Positions 1 through 8,610 of a stretch of DNA of 64,000 nt are shown here, one piece after another. The position numbers and the translations under genes were made by a program. This stretch comes from Roseobacter weihaiensis (GTDB lineage: Bacteria; Pseudomonadota; Alphaproteobacteria; Rhodobacterales; Rhodobacteraceae), in assembly GCF_020622345.1 (NCBI RefSeq), contig NZ_JACNMO010000001.1:186001-250000 (forward strand). The letters are read 5' to 3'. The number at the start of each line of letters is the position of its first letter. Within the stretch, counting starts at the first letter, position 1. Under the pieces are notes generated by a model. It made no database searches. It saw only the letters and a program-made list of their open reading frames with translations, and was not told the origin of the DNA.

Positions 1-1
1 C

Positions 2-208
2 CATCTATCGGGGCGCGACTGGATTGTAGGCGACGGGCTGACCAACGCCGACATCAGTTGTTGCGGGTATCTCTACTATCCCGAACCCTTCGGCTTTGTG
101 CGCGCCGACTGGCCCCACATCGACGCGTGGCTCACGCGGTTGTCTGAAACACCGGGCTGGAAAGCCCCCTACGACCTGATGCCCGGCTCCCCTGCCGACC
201 ACACGTAA
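2..208 (+). CDS. Glutathione S-transferase, C-terminal fragment
   Basis: Only the last 68 residues are inside the window; the gene starts upstream. The reading frame is open from base 2 to a TAA at 206-208. The pattern of a helix with NADISCCGYLYY, then a W-P-x-I-x-x-W-L stretch and a tail ending in LMPG, is typical of the all-alpha C-terminal half of cytosolic glutathione S-transferases. The N-terminal thioredoxin-like half and the glutathione-binding residues are outside the window, so subclass and substrate cannot be judged. It is followed 40 bases later by a thiolase gene on the same strand and could be the first gene of that operon. Confidence 0.75.
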   Translation, partial: HLSGRDWIVGDGLTNADISCCGYLYYPEPFGFVRADWPHIDAWLTRLSETPGWKAPYDLMPGSPADHT

Positions 209-248
209 CACGCATTGGTGCCAGACCCGGCACCGAAAGGAGATCAGA

Positions 249-1460
249 ATGACCGAAGCCTACATCTATGATGCGCTCCGAACCCCTCGTGGCAAGGGCC
301 GCAAGGACGGCAGCCTGCATGAGGTAACCGCCCTGCGGCTGTCGGCCCAGACGCTGAATGCCATCAAGGAACGCAACAACCTCGAAGGGCACGCCGTTGA
401 GGATGTTATCTGGGGCAACGTCACGCAGGTGATGGAACAAGGCGGCTGCCTGGCGCGCTCTGCGGTGCTCGCGTCTGATCTTGACGAAAGTATCCCCGGC
501 CTGGCCATCAACCGGTTCTGCGCGAGCGGAATGGAAGCCGTCAACCTTGCGGCCAATCAGGTCAAGGGCGGCGCGGGCGAGGCCTATATCGCCGGCGGTG
601 TCGAGATGATGGGCCGGGTGCCGATGGGCAGCGACGGCGCCGCAATTGCCGTTGATCCTTCCATCGCGATGGAGCAATACTTTGTCCCCCAAGGCATCAG
701 CGCGGATATCATCGCGACCGAATACGGCTTTACCCGCGACACGGCCGATCAGCTGGCCGTTGAATCGCAGCGCCGGGCCAAACAGGCCTGGGACGAGAAA
801 CGCTTTGCCAAATCCATCATCGAAATTCGCGACCAGAACGGTTTGAAAATCCTCGATCATGATGAATACATGCGCCCGCAAACCGACATGCAGAGCCTCG
901 GCGCGCTCAACCCCGCCTTTCAGGCCATGGGAGAAGTCATGCCCGGCTTCGACAAGGTGGCGCTGATGAAGTACCCGCATCTGGAAAAGATCAACCATAT
1001 CCACCATGCGGGCAATTCCTCGGGCATCGTGGACGGGGCTGCTGCGGTGCTGATCGGCAGCAAGGGCTTCGGCGAAAAGCATGGGTTGAAGCCCCGCGCG
1101 CGCATCCGCGCCACGGCCAAGATCGGCACCGATCCGACGATCATGCTAACCGGCCCGGTGCCTGTGACGCAGAAGATTCTCGCGGACAATGGCATGGACA
1201 TCAAGGACATCGATCTCTTTGAGGTCAACGAAGCCTTTGCCTCCGTGGTGCTGCGCTTCATGCAGGCCTTTGAGGTCGACCATGACAAGGTCAACGTGAA
1301 TGGCGGATCGATTGCCATGGGGCACCCCCTTGGTGCCACCGGTGCGATCATCATCGGTACCCTGCTGGACGAGATGGAGCGCGCTGACAAGGAAGTTGGC
1401 CTTGCCACGCTCTGCATCGCCTCCGGCATGGGAGCCGCCACCATCATCGAGCGGGTCTGA
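249..1460 (+). CDS. Acetyl-CoA C-acyltransferase (thiolase, FadA type)
   Basis: A 403-residue thiolase, normal length for the family. It cleaves 3-ketoacyl-CoA with CoA in the last step of beta-oxidation, or runs in reverse. The nucleophile is Cys91 in NRFCASGME. The GHP motif holds His359, and the second catalytic cysteine is Cys389 in CIASGMGAA, so all three active-site elements are present. The start ATG follows a good ribosome binding site (AAAGGAG). The next genes are a cupin and a FadB-type multifunctional enzyme in the same direction with almost no gaps, which fits the thiolase subunit of a fatty-acid oxidation complex. I cannot separate a long-chain FadA from a short-chain or acetoacetyl thiolase by eye. 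Confidence 0.93.
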   Translation: MTEAYIYDALRTPRGKGRKDGSLHEVTALRLSAQTLNAIKERNNLEGHAVEDVIWGNVTQVMEQGGCLARSAVLASDLDESIPGLAINRFCASGMEAVNLAANQVKGGAGEAYIAGGVEMMGRVPMGSDGAAIAVDPSIAMEQYFVPQGISADIIATEYGFTRDTADQLAVESQRRAKQAWDEKRFAKSIIEIRDQNGLKILDHDEYMRPQTDMQSLGALNPAFQAMGEVMPGFDKVALMKYPHLEKINHIHHAGNSSGIVDGAAAVLIGSKGFGEKHGLKPRARIRATAKIGTDPTIMLTGPVPVTQKILADNGMDIKDIDLFEVNEAFASVVLRFMQAFEVDHDKVNVNGGSIAMGHPLGATGAIIIGTLLDEMERADKEVGLATLCIASGMGAATIIERV

Positions 1461-1464
1461 GCGC

Positions 1465-1956
1465 ATGGCGATCATCCGCAAAGGGTCTGTCGACCCCGTG
1501 GAGGCGGTCAGCGGCTATCCCGGCCCCTACAATCTGGGGCGCGGTTTCCTTAGCTACCTGCCGCTCTCGGACGCGGGCGGGTTGACGCAATACGGCGCCT
1601 CAGTGGAGACACTGCACCCGGGCAAGCAATCCTCACAGATGCACTGGCACAGCCATGAGGACGAGTTTCTCTTCGTGCTCGACGGTACGCTGACCGTGGT
1701 AGAGAACGGGGTGGAAACACAGATCGTCCCGGGCGACGCCTGTGCTTGGAAAGCGGGGGACGAGACCGCGCATTGCCTGCGCAATCACACGCAAACCCCC
1801 GTGCGCTACCTGATCGTGGGCACCCGCAACACCGAAGAAGACATCTGCAACTACCCTGGGCTGGATCTGAAAGCCACGCCTGACGGCTTTGTCCATCTGG
1901 ACGGGCAGCCATGGGAAGACAACGACCGGCCATCGCCGGCAGGAGATCAAGAATGA
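1465..1956 (+). CDS. Single-domain cupin protein inside the beta-oxidation operon
   Basis: A 163-residue cupin starting at ATG 1465, four bases after the thiolase stop. The metal-binding pattern is clear: His60, His62, His64 and Glu67 region (HWHSHEDE), followed by the glycine-rich FVLDGTLTV strand, PGDACAWKAGD, and a second-motif histidine in AHCLRN. Cupins of this size bind a metal or small ligand and include dioxygenases, isomerases and ligand sensors, so the reaction is unknown. The stop codon overlaps the ATG of the following FadB-type gene (ATGA), which suggests translational coupling. The tail carries a conserved-looking NYPGLDLK segment seen in uncharacterised proteobacterial cupins. 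Confidence 0.85.
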   Translation: MAIIRKGSVDPVEAVSGYPGPYNLGRGFLSYLPLSDAGGLTQYGASVETLHPGKQSSQMHWHSHEDEFLFVLDGTLTVVENGVETQIVPGDACAWKAGDETAHCLRNHTQTPVRYLIVGTRNTEEDICNYPGLDLKATPDGFVHLDGQPWEDNDRPSPAGDQE

Positions 1957-4151
1957 CAGATTTCACCATGAACACTGATGCAGAGGGCATCGCGACCATC
2001 ACCTGGGACGTCAAGGCGAAGTCCATGAATGTGATGACCCTGGAGGCCTGGGACCTGCTGGAAGGCCTGATCGACACGGCGCTCGCCGACACAGAGGTCA
2101 AGGGTATCATCATCACCTCCGGCAAGGACAGCTTTGCCGGCGGGATGGACCTGAACGTCATCGCCAAGATGAAAGAGATGGCAGGCGACGACCCGGCGCG
2201 CGGCCTCTTTGACGGCATCATGAACGCGCACCGCATCATGCGCAAAATCGAACGTGCAGGCATGGACCCCAAGACCCTCAAGGGCGGCAAACCGACGGCC
2301 TGCGTTCTGCCGGGGACCGCCCTGGGCATCGGGCTGGAGATCCCGCTCTCGACACATCGCATTTTTGCCGCACCAAACCCAAAGGCCAAGATCGGCCTAC
2401 CCGAGATCATGGTGGGTATCTTCCCCGGTGCGGGTGGGACAACCCGGCTGGTACGCAAGATGGGCGCGATGGCGGCCTCGCCCTTCCTGCTCGAAGGCAA
2501 GCTTGTCGCGCCTGCGGCGGCCAAGGCGGCAGGGCTGATTGACGAAGTGTCCGATGATCCGATGGCTGATGCGCGGGCTTGGGCCCTGAGCGCCAAGGAT
2601 GCCGATCTGGTCAAGCCATGGGATGCAAAGGGATACAAGATGCCCGGCGGCGCGCCCTATCACCCGGCGGGCTTCATGACCTTTGTGGGGGCCTCGGCCA
2701 TGGTCAACGGCAAGACCCAAGGGGTGTACCCCGCCGCCAAGGCGCTGCTTTCGGCCGTCTACGAAGGGGCACTGGTACCCTTTGACACAGCTTTGAAGGT
2801 CGAGGCGCGTTGGTTCACCTCCGTGCTGATGAACCCTTCCTCCGAGGCGATGATCCGCTCGCTCTTCATCAACAAGGAAGCGCTTGAAAAAGGCGCCGTG
2901 CGCCCGGCGGATGTGCCAGACCAGCGGGTTAAGAAACTCGGCGTGCTGGGCGCTGGCATGATGGGCGCGGGGATTGCGCTGGTGTCCGCGCAGGCGGGGA
3001 TCGAGGTGGTGCTGATCGACCAGACGCAGGAAGCCGCTGACAAGGGCAAGGCCTATACCGCCAGCTACGCTGACAAGGGTATCCAGCGCAAGAAGACCAC
3101 GCCTGAGAAGAAAGAACAGCTCCTGAGCCGCATCACCGCGACCACCGATCTGGACGCGCTGAAAGGCTGCGATCTGATCATCGAGGCGGTTTTCGAGGAC
3201 CCCAAGGTCAAGGCGGAAATGACGCAGAAAGTCGAGGCGGTGATCCCCGAGGATTGCATCTTTGCCTCCAACACCTCGACCCTGCCGATCACGGAGCTGG
3301 CCAAGGCGAGCGCCCGGCCAGAGCAGTTCATCGGCATCCACTTCTTCTCGCCGGTCGAGAAGATGCTGCTGGTCGAGATCATCAAGGGCAAGGGCACCGG
3401 TGACCGCGCCGTGGCCAAGGCGCTCGACTACGTGCGCCAGATCCGCAAGACACCCATTGTCGTGAACGACGCGCGCTTTTTCTACGCCAACCGCTGCATC
3501 ATCCCCTACATCAACGAGGGCATCCGCATGGTGGCCGAGGGCGTCGAACCCGCGCTCATCGAGAACGCCGCACGGCTGGTCGGCATGCCGCTGGGGCCGT
3601 TGCAACTGGTCGATGAGACCTCCATTGATCTGGGCGCCAAGATCGCGCGTGCCACCAAGGCGGCCATGGGCGACACCTATCCGGACGCGGCCGTCGACGA
3701 GGTCATCTTCTGGATGGAAGGCGAAGGTCGCTTGGGCCGCAAATCGGCTGCGGGCTTCTATGCTTATGATGACAAAGGCAAACGGCAGGGGCTGTGGGAC
3801 GGGTTGGCCGCGAAATACCCTGTCGCCGAGACGCAACCTGATCTGATCGATGTGCAGCATCGCCTGCTCTTTGCGCAGTCCCTGGAGGCCGTGCGCGCGC
3901 TGGAAGAAGGGGTGCTGATGGACATCCGCGAAGGCGACGTGGGCGCGATCCTCGGGTGGGGGTTTGCCCCCTGGTCCGGTGGCCCGCTAAGCTGGTTCGA
4001 CATGCTGGGTGCCGCCTATGCGGCAGACCGCTGCGACGCGCTGACCGCCAGCTTTGGCGCGCGGTTCGCCTGCCCGGACCTCCTGCGCGAGATGGCCGCA
4101 AAGAAACAAAGCTTCTACGGGCGGTTCGGCCAGCAGTCCAAAGCGGCTTAG
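1953..4151 (+). CDS. 3-hydroxyacyl-CoA dehydrogenase / enoyl-CoA hydratase fusion (FadB/FadJ type)
   Basis: A 732-residue multifunctional beta-oxidation enzyme, usual size for the alpha subunit of the fatty-acid oxidation complex. The first ~190 residues are a crotonase fold with an oxyanion-hole region (SFAGGMDL) and the IGLPEIMVGIFPGAGG segment carrying the catalytic glutamate. A Rossmann domain starts near Lys327 with LGVLGAGMMGAG. The 3-hydroxyacyl-CoA dehydrogenase part follows, with the IGIHFFSPVEKM catalytic-histidine motif, and two C-terminal helical domains end the protein. It hydrates trans-2-enoyl-CoA and oxidises the product with NAD+. The ATG at 1953 overlaps the cupin stop, and a terminator follows at 4174, so this is the last gene of the operon. 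Confidence 0.95.
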   Translation: MTDFTMNTDAEGIATITWDVKAKSMNVMTLEAWDLLEGLIDTALADTEVKGIIITSGKDSFAGGMDLNVIAKMKEMAGDDPARGLFDGIMNAHRIMRKIERAGMDPKTLKGGKPTACVLPGTALGIGLEIPLSTHRIFAAPNPKAKIGLPEIMVGIFPGAGGTTRLVRKMGAMAASPFLLEGKLVAPAAAKAAGLIDEVSDDPMADARAWALSAKDADLVKPWDAKGYKMPGGAPYHPAGFMTFVGASAMVNGKTQGVYPAAKALLSAVYEGALVPFDTALKVEARWFTSVLMNPSSEAMIRSLFINKEALEKGAVRPADVPDQRVKKLGVLGAGMMGAGIALVSAQAGIEVVLIDQTQEAADKGKAYTASYADKGIQRKKTTPEKKEQLLSRITATTDLDALKGCDLIIEAVFEDPKVKAEMTQKVEAVIPEDCIFASNTSTLPITELAKASARPEQFIGIHFFSPVEKMLLVEIIKGKGTGDRAVAKALDYVRQIRKTPIVVNDARFFYANRCIIPYINEGIRMVAEGVEPALIENAARLVGMPLGPLQLVDETSIDLGAKIARATKAAMGDTYPDAAVDEVIFWMEGEGRLGRKSAAGFYAYDDKGKRQGLWDGLAAKYPVAETQPDLIDVQHRLLFAQSLEAVRALEEGVLMDIREGDVGAILGWGFAPWSGGPLSWFDMLGAAYAADRCDALTASFGARFACPDLLREMAAKKQSFYGRFGQQSKAA

Positions 4152-4173
4152 AGGCCTTAATATACCATGAGAA

Positions 4174-4197
4174 GGGGGCGGTCCGGCCCCTTTTTTT
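4174..4197 (+). terminator. Rho-independent terminator after the fad operon
   Basis: A 5-bp G/C stem (GGGGC 4175-4179 with GCCCC 4186-4190) with a six-base loop is followed directly by seven T at 4191-4197. It sits 23 bases after the FadB-type stop codon and separates this operon from the convergent Hint-domain gene. Confidence 0.85.
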
Positions 4198-4238
4198 AAG
4201 TCAGTGTATTCTAAAGAACGCTGCAGCGGAGCGATGCT

Positions 4239-4904
4239 TCAGGCAACACGCTCGATGTCCGGTATGCCGAAAAACTCTTCGTTGGCTTCGCGCAGGGCCA
4301 GTTCCGCCAAATCGAGATCCGTCAATATCGCCTTGGCAGCCTGGGGTGTTTTCACGTCATAAAACGCCTCGTTAGATGACCCATCCGCGTCCGGCAGGGG
4401 GCAATGGATCAAAAGACCACTGTCGATATAGATCACCTCTTCCTCGGCAAATATCAGTGTAAAAATCTCCATCCTGCGCTGCGCTGGCGCACGGTGAATG
4501 CCGCAGATGCCATCAAGGGCGGCGATCGGGATGACCGCAAAGGGATCGCCCATCGCATCGCTGGCGTTTTCACATTCCAGCAGCAACCCGACATGGGGGA
4601 GCAAGGTGATATCGGCCTCGTTTCCCAAGGCCGCCGCAGGTATCGCCAAAGGTGCGGGCGCCTTTTCGCGGTCGAGTTGGGTCCGGCCAAAAACCGTCCG
4701 CCTGATCTCGAGGATAGGACGCAGCCCGTTGTCAAAGGTCCAGACACGATCACCAACCGCCAGCGCTTCGACGGGTCGCCAGCCGCTGCAGGATGCAATC
4801 GCCGTGCCCGCCATGACCCCGTGAACTTCTTCGCCCGAACCTGCACGGCGCAGGGGTACGGTTGTGATCGGGTCGGCCCCAACGTAAATGCTCCACCCGT
4901 ACAT
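4239..4904 (-). CDS. Hint-domain (Hedgehog/intein-like) protein
   Basis: A 221-residue protein starting at the ATG complementary to 4902-4904, preceded by AAGGAG. A longer frame exists upstream but lacks a ribosome binding site. The central MAGTAIASCSGWRPVEAL-AVGDRVWTFDNG pattern matches the Hint_2 domain common in roseobacters, where it is often attached to exported proteins. The usual cysteine five residues before the T of AGT, which begins autoprocessing, is a glycine here, so self-cleavage by the standard route looks impossible. No signal peptide is visible. A second Hint protein lies at 38726. The physiological role of these bacterial Hint proteins is unknown. Confidence 0.7.
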   Translation of the reverse strand: MYGWSIYVGADPITTVPLRRAGSGEEVHGVMAGTAIASCSGWRPVEALAVGDRVWTFDNGLRPILEIRRTVFGRTQLDREKAPAPLAIPAAALGNEADITLLPHVGLLLECENASDAMGDPFAVIPIAALDGICGIHRAPAQRRMEIFTLIFAEEEVIYIDSGLLIHCPLPDADGSSNEAFYDVKTPQAAKAILTDLDLAELALREANEEFFGIPDIERVA

Positions 4905-4965
4905 AATGCGCTCCTTTGTTCTGCGCCATCGCGGTTCCCGCAATCACGCTTTGTGGTCGTGGGTA

Positions 4966-4980
4966 TTAACTAATTGTTAA
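4966..4980. promoter_or_regulatory. CtrA-like binding site
   Basis: TTAA-CTAATTG-TTAA is an exact match to the alphaproteobacterial CtrA consensus TTAA-N7-TTAA and is almost fully palindromic. It lies 62 bases upstream of the Hint-domain start codon at 4904, in the 190-base gap before the sulfotransferase stop. I looked by eye for the same motif in the other intergenic regions and found no further full match. Binding is inferred only from the sequence. Confidence 0.5.
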
Positions 4981-5094
4981 AGTTTGACTGCTCTTGGCCT
5001 TCATATGGGCAATTTGGGGATATTGTTCCTAGTTTTCGGCGGATTCCTACGTCAAACAACAAACTGTCATGTTTTGCGCAACAAAGCGCTGATG

Positions 5095-5745
5095 CTACCC
5101 GTCAAAGCTGTAGGCAAAGCGCGCGATATCCGCCGCGCAGACGTCAGCAATAATCGCAGAGGTCTCGGCATCATAGTAGGTACCATACTCCTGCGTGCGG
5201 GCGGAGGCGTTTACGTGCGGCAGGGTGACGGCAAAACCGAGGTGGTCAAAAAGCGGGGCCGCATCCTGCGTGAAATGCTCAAGGCGGATGTAGGCGTCGC
5301 ACTGCTCGTGCCCAAGCGCATCGGTCATATAACGCCGGGCCGGCGTCTCAGCAAAGGCCTTCTGGATGGACGGCTCTCTCAGGAACGGCGCAAAAGCGCG
5401 GGTTTTGGCAAGACCGACGGCCGGATGCGCAAAGCTCTGTGCTCTGAGCCAGTGGTAGTAGCTGACCGCCCGGTCCCAAGGGTTCCGCACCAGCGTGAAG
5501 GTAAAGAACGCCGCCACCTCCTCCGGGCTCAGCAAGCCGTCAATATCCGCCAGGGTCGCATGTTTCCAAAGCCGCCCCGCCGTCTTGATGCCCCGCAGAC
5601 GGCGCTTGCGGCGGCGCGCCTTGGGCGTGTCGCCAATCAACAGATCATCCCGCATGGCCCGTTCCTCGAGCGCCTGTGCGAGCGATGTTCCCCCGGTTTT
5701 CGGGATGTGAACAAAGATGTAGTTGCGGCCTTTGGATACGATCAC
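5095..5745 (-). CDS. Sulfotransferase family protein (Sulfotransfer_2 type)
   Basis: About 216 residues from a GTG at 5745 that has a GGGGGAG site at the right distance. The frame is open further upstream, but that part is Cys-rich and unlike the family. The PAPS-binding 5'-phosphosulfate loop is plain near the N-terminus (FVHIPKTGGTSL), and the 3'-phosphate motif follows as LVRNPWDRAVSYYHW. Such enzymes move sulfate from PAPS to a sugar, lipid or small molecule. Roseobacters often carry several, usually linked to surface polysaccharides. No polysaccharide genes are nearby, so the acceptor is unknown. The gene is divergent from the acyl-CoA ligase at 5878. Confidence 0.8.
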   Translation of the reverse strand: MIVSKGRNYIFVHIPKTGGTSLAQALEERAMRDDLLIGDTPKARRRKRRLRGIKTAGRLWKHATLADIDGLLSPEEVAAFFTFTLVRNPWDRAVSYYHWLRAQSFAHPAVGLAKTRAFAPFLREPSIQKAFAETPARRYMTDALGHEQCDAYIRLEHFTQDAAPLFDHLGFAVTLPHVNASARTQEYGTYYDAETSAIIADVCAADIARFAYSFDG

Positions 5746-5877
5746 CGCATAGTCTCCCCCCAGTCCCTTCGACACGGTTCCAATTGTCTTACAATTCGCT
5801 TTGCAAATCTGACAAATGCAATATCTTACTAGCCGCAGCGCGAAGAGGGCGCAAAGGGATACGGGGGGAGTGAACCA

Positions 5878-7503
5878 ATGGGCTGGATGAGCGATGAAAC
5901 CGGGCTGGACAAATGCGCCGCAAACCATGTGCCGCTAACGCCGTTGTCGCATTTGCAGCGCGCCGCAGAGGTGTTTGCAAACTACACCGCCGTTGTCTAC
6001 GGCCCCCACAGACAAAACTATAAAGCCTTTTACGCGCAATGCTCGCGACTGGCCTCAGCACTCGCCGCACAGGGCATCAGGCCCGGAGACGTGGTGGCCA
6101 CCCTGCTGCCGAACATCCCCGCACAGGTCGAGGCGCATTTCGGGGTACCGGCCTGCGGGGCGGTCTTGAATACCATCAACACCCGGCTCGACGTGGATAC
6201 CGTCCACTACATTCTGGCGCATGGAGAGGCAAAGCACGTACTGGTCGATCCGCAGTTTCTGGATCTGGCAGAGGCAGCCTGCGCCGGATTGGCCAGGCCC
6301 CCGACCCTCGTCGAAGTCTCCGATGAGGTGGCCGGGGTGATGGCCTCCGGGCGGCATCTGACATACGATGCGCTGCTTGCAACGGGTGATCCGGGGTTTG
6401 AATGGATCATGCCCGAAGATGAGTGGGAAAGCCTTGCACTGAACTACACCTCCGGGACCACGGGGCGGCCCAAGGGGGTCGTCTATCACCACCGCGGCGC
6501 CTATCTGATGACGATGGGCACGGTCATCAGCTGGCGTATGGTCCTGCACCCGACGTTCATGCAGATTGTGCCGCTCTTTCACTGCAATGGCTGGAACCAC
6601 GCCTGGATGATGCCCTTGATCGGCGGCACGTTGGTGTGCTGTCGCGATATCACGGCGGCCGCCATCTATGACGCCATCGCCGAGGAAAACGTGACCCACT
6701 TCGGCGGGGCTCCCATTGTTCTGAACATGGTCGTCAATGCGCCCGAAAAAGAGCGGCGCGCATTCGATCATGTGGTGGAGATCTTTACCGCAGGCGCGCC
6801 CCCTGCGCCCGCGACCCTCTCCAAGATCGAAGCGCTGGGTTTCAACGTGACACAGGTCTACGGTCTGACGGAGACCTACGGGCATGTCACCGAATGCCTC
6901 TGGCGCGCCTCGGACTGGCATGCACTGGACAGCGCTGCACGCGCCGCCATCAAAGCGCGGCAGGGCGTGCCCTTTCCCATGATGGAAGAGATCACCGTCA
7001 TGGATGAGGCGTTGCGCAAGGTCCCCCGCGACGCCAAGAGCCAGGGCGAAATCATGGTGCGCGGCAATTCGGTCATGAAAGGCTATTACAAGAACCCGGA
7101 AGCCACGCAGGAGGCTTTTGCCGGTGGGTATTTCCATTCAGGCGACATCGCGGTGCAACATACAGATGGCTACATCCAGATCGCAGATCGGGCCAAGGAC
7201 ATCATCATTTCGGGGGGCGAGAATATCTCCTCCGTCGAGGTCGAAGGCGTGTTGATGGCGCATGATGACGTGATGCTGGCCGCCGTGGTGGCCAAACCCG
7301 ATGATAAATGGGGCGAGGTGCCCTGCGCCTTTGTCGAGCTGAAACCGGATGCGACCGTCGATGCCGCCGGGCTGATTGCCCACGCCAGGCAGACGTTGGC
7401 AGGTTTCAAGACACCCAAGCAGGTCGTTTTTCAGGAACTGCCCAAGACGTCGACCGGCAAGATCCAAAAGTTCGAACTGCGCAAGCTGGCCGCAAGCCTG
7501 TAG
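5878..7503 (+). CDS. Acyl-CoA synthetase (AMP-forming, FadD/DmdB-like)
   Basis: A 541-residue member of the ANL adenylating superfamily. The phosphate-binding motif YTSGTTGRPKG begins at Tyr190, followed by the YGLTETYG adenine-binding motif, the hinge region DRAKDIIISGGENIS, and the C-terminal catalytic lysine in KTSTGKIQKF. It activates a carboxylic acid to its acyl-CoA via acyl-AMP. The overall form matches medium/long-chain ligases and also the 3-methylmercaptopropionate ligases (DmdB) of marine roseobacters; motifs alone cannot decide between them. Start ATG 5878 follows a GGGGGGAG site. No other DMSP genes are in the window, which argues for the cautious name. Confidence 0.9.
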   Translation: MGWMSDETGLDKCAANHVPLTPLSHLQRAAEVFANYTAVVYGPHRQNYKAFYAQCSRLASALAAQGIRPGDVVATLLPNIPAQVEAHFGVPACGAVLNTINTRLDVDTVHYILAHGEAKHVLVDPQFLDLAEAACAGLARPPTLVEVSDEVAGVMASGRHLTYDALLATGDPGFEWIMPEDEWESLALNYTSGTTGRPKGVVYHHRGAYLMTMGTVISWRMVLHPTFMQIVPLFHCNGWNHAWMMPLIGGTLVCCRDITAAAIYDAIAEENVTHFGGAPIVLNMVVNAPEKERRAFDHVVEIFTAGAPPAPATLSKIEALGFNVTQVYGLTETYGHVTECLWRASDWHALDSAARAAIKARQGVPFPMMEEITVMDEALRKVPRDAKSQGEIMVRGNSVMKGYYKNPEATQEAFAGGYFHSGDIAVQHTDGYIQIADRAKDIIISGGENISSVEVEGVLMAHDDVMLAAVVAKPDDKWGEVPCAFVELKPDATVDAAGLIAHARQTLAGFKTPKQVVFQELPKTSTGKIQKFELRKLAASL

Positions 7504-7580
7504 CGCGGCTTGGGGGCCATTGCCCGTACCTTTTCACCTGCTAAGATGCAGCAGCAAAAACCGAGCAGCAGCACTCCGCA

Positions 7581-8594
7581 ATGACGGCCCTGAAAAAATA
7601 CGCGCGTCTTGAAGCCAGCGCCTTGTGGCGGGCCTCGCCCGATGACCAGCGGCGCGAGGTGATCGTCTCGATCGGGGACGCTACCCTGATCGTTTCGGAC
7701 ATGCGCGATCAGGCCATTACACATTGGTCCCTGGCAGCGGTGCAACGCGCCAATCCGGGCACGCGCCCTGCGATTTTCCATCCCGAAGGCGACCCCGGCG
7801 AGACGCTGGAGCTGGCCCCCGAGGAAGCGCAGATGATCGACGCCATCGAGAAATTGCGGCGGGCGGTGGAACGCGCCCGCCCGCGCCCCGGCAGGCTGCG
7901 ATGGCTGGGCATGCTGGCCTCGGTGCTGGTCGTTGCGGCCCTTGTCATCTTTTGGCTTCCGGGCGCGCTTTTGACCCACACGGTGTCCGTGGTGCCGGTT
8001 GTCAAACGCGCCGAGATCGGGGCGGCGCTCCTGCTGCGCATCGAACGCATTACCGGCCCGTCCTGCGCGGATGTTGCGGGGGTACGCGCGCTGCAACAAC
8101 TGCGGGCGCGGCTTGGCAGCGGGCCGATCCATATCGTGCCGGGGACAATCTCGACCAGCCTGCACCTGCCCGGTGGCGTCATCCTGCTCGACAAGGCCCT
8201 GGTCGAGGATTTCGAAGAACCGGATGTTGCCGCGGGTTTTGTGCTGGCCGAGCAGACGCTGGCCACCTCCGCTGACCCGCTGCGGGATCTGCTTGAAACG
8301 ATGGGACCGGCGGCGAGCTTTCATCTGCTGACCACAGGGCGTCTGAAAGGCGAAACGCTGGATCGGTATGCAGAAGTCCTGCTGACGCAGGAGCGCCTGC
8401 CACCGGCTGTGGGTCCCCTGTTGACCGCATTTGCCGAGCGCGAGGTGCGCAGCACCCCCTACGCCTATGCCCGCGACGTCACCGGCGAAACCGTCCTGAC
8501 GCTGATCGAGGCCGATCCAATGGCAGGCCGACCCCCGGTGCCGCTGCTGAGCGATGCGGACTGGCTGCGATTGCAAAGCATATGTGGCGGCTGA
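7581..8594 (+). CDS. Membrane-anchored protein resembling a catalytically dead M48 peptidase
   Basis: A 337-residue protein of no firm family. A basic N-terminal cytoplasmic region (1-107) is followed by one clear membrane helix at about 108-131 and a C-terminal domain. Residues 192-227 (LHLPGGVILLDKALVED, then AAGFVLAEQTL) follow the layout of M48 zinc peptidases, where ALPGGxIxVxxGLL precedes the HExxH helix. Both zinc histidines are replaced (Ala223 and Leu227) while the glutamate (Glu224) remains. I infer a pseudopeptidase or a chance resemblance. It is 77 bases after the acyl-CoA ligase and may be co-transcribed. It is convergent with the next gene. Confidence 0.6.
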   Translation: MTALKKYARLEASALWRASPDDQRREVIVSIGDATLIVSDMRDQAITHWSLAAVQRANPGTRPAIFHPEGDPGETLELAPEEAQMIDAIEKLRRAVERARPRPGRLRWLGMLASVLVVAALVIFWLPGALLTHTVSVVPVVKRAEIGAALLLRIERITGPSCADVAGVRALQQLRARLGSGPIHIVPGTISTSLHLPGGVILLDKALVEDFEEPDVAAGFVLAEQTLATSADPLRDLLETMGPAASFHLLTTGRLKGETLDRYAEVLLTQERLPPAVGPLLTAFAEREVRSTPYAYARDVTGETVLTLIEADPMAGRPPVPLLSDADWLRLQSICGG

Positions 8595-8610
8595 GCGCCC
8601 GACCCCTGCG

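Noticed and set aside
5878-7503. Naming the acyl-CoA ligase as DmdB of the DMSP pathway
   Set aside because: The ligase motifs are shared with many FadD-type enzymes, and no other DMSP demethylation gene lies in the window.
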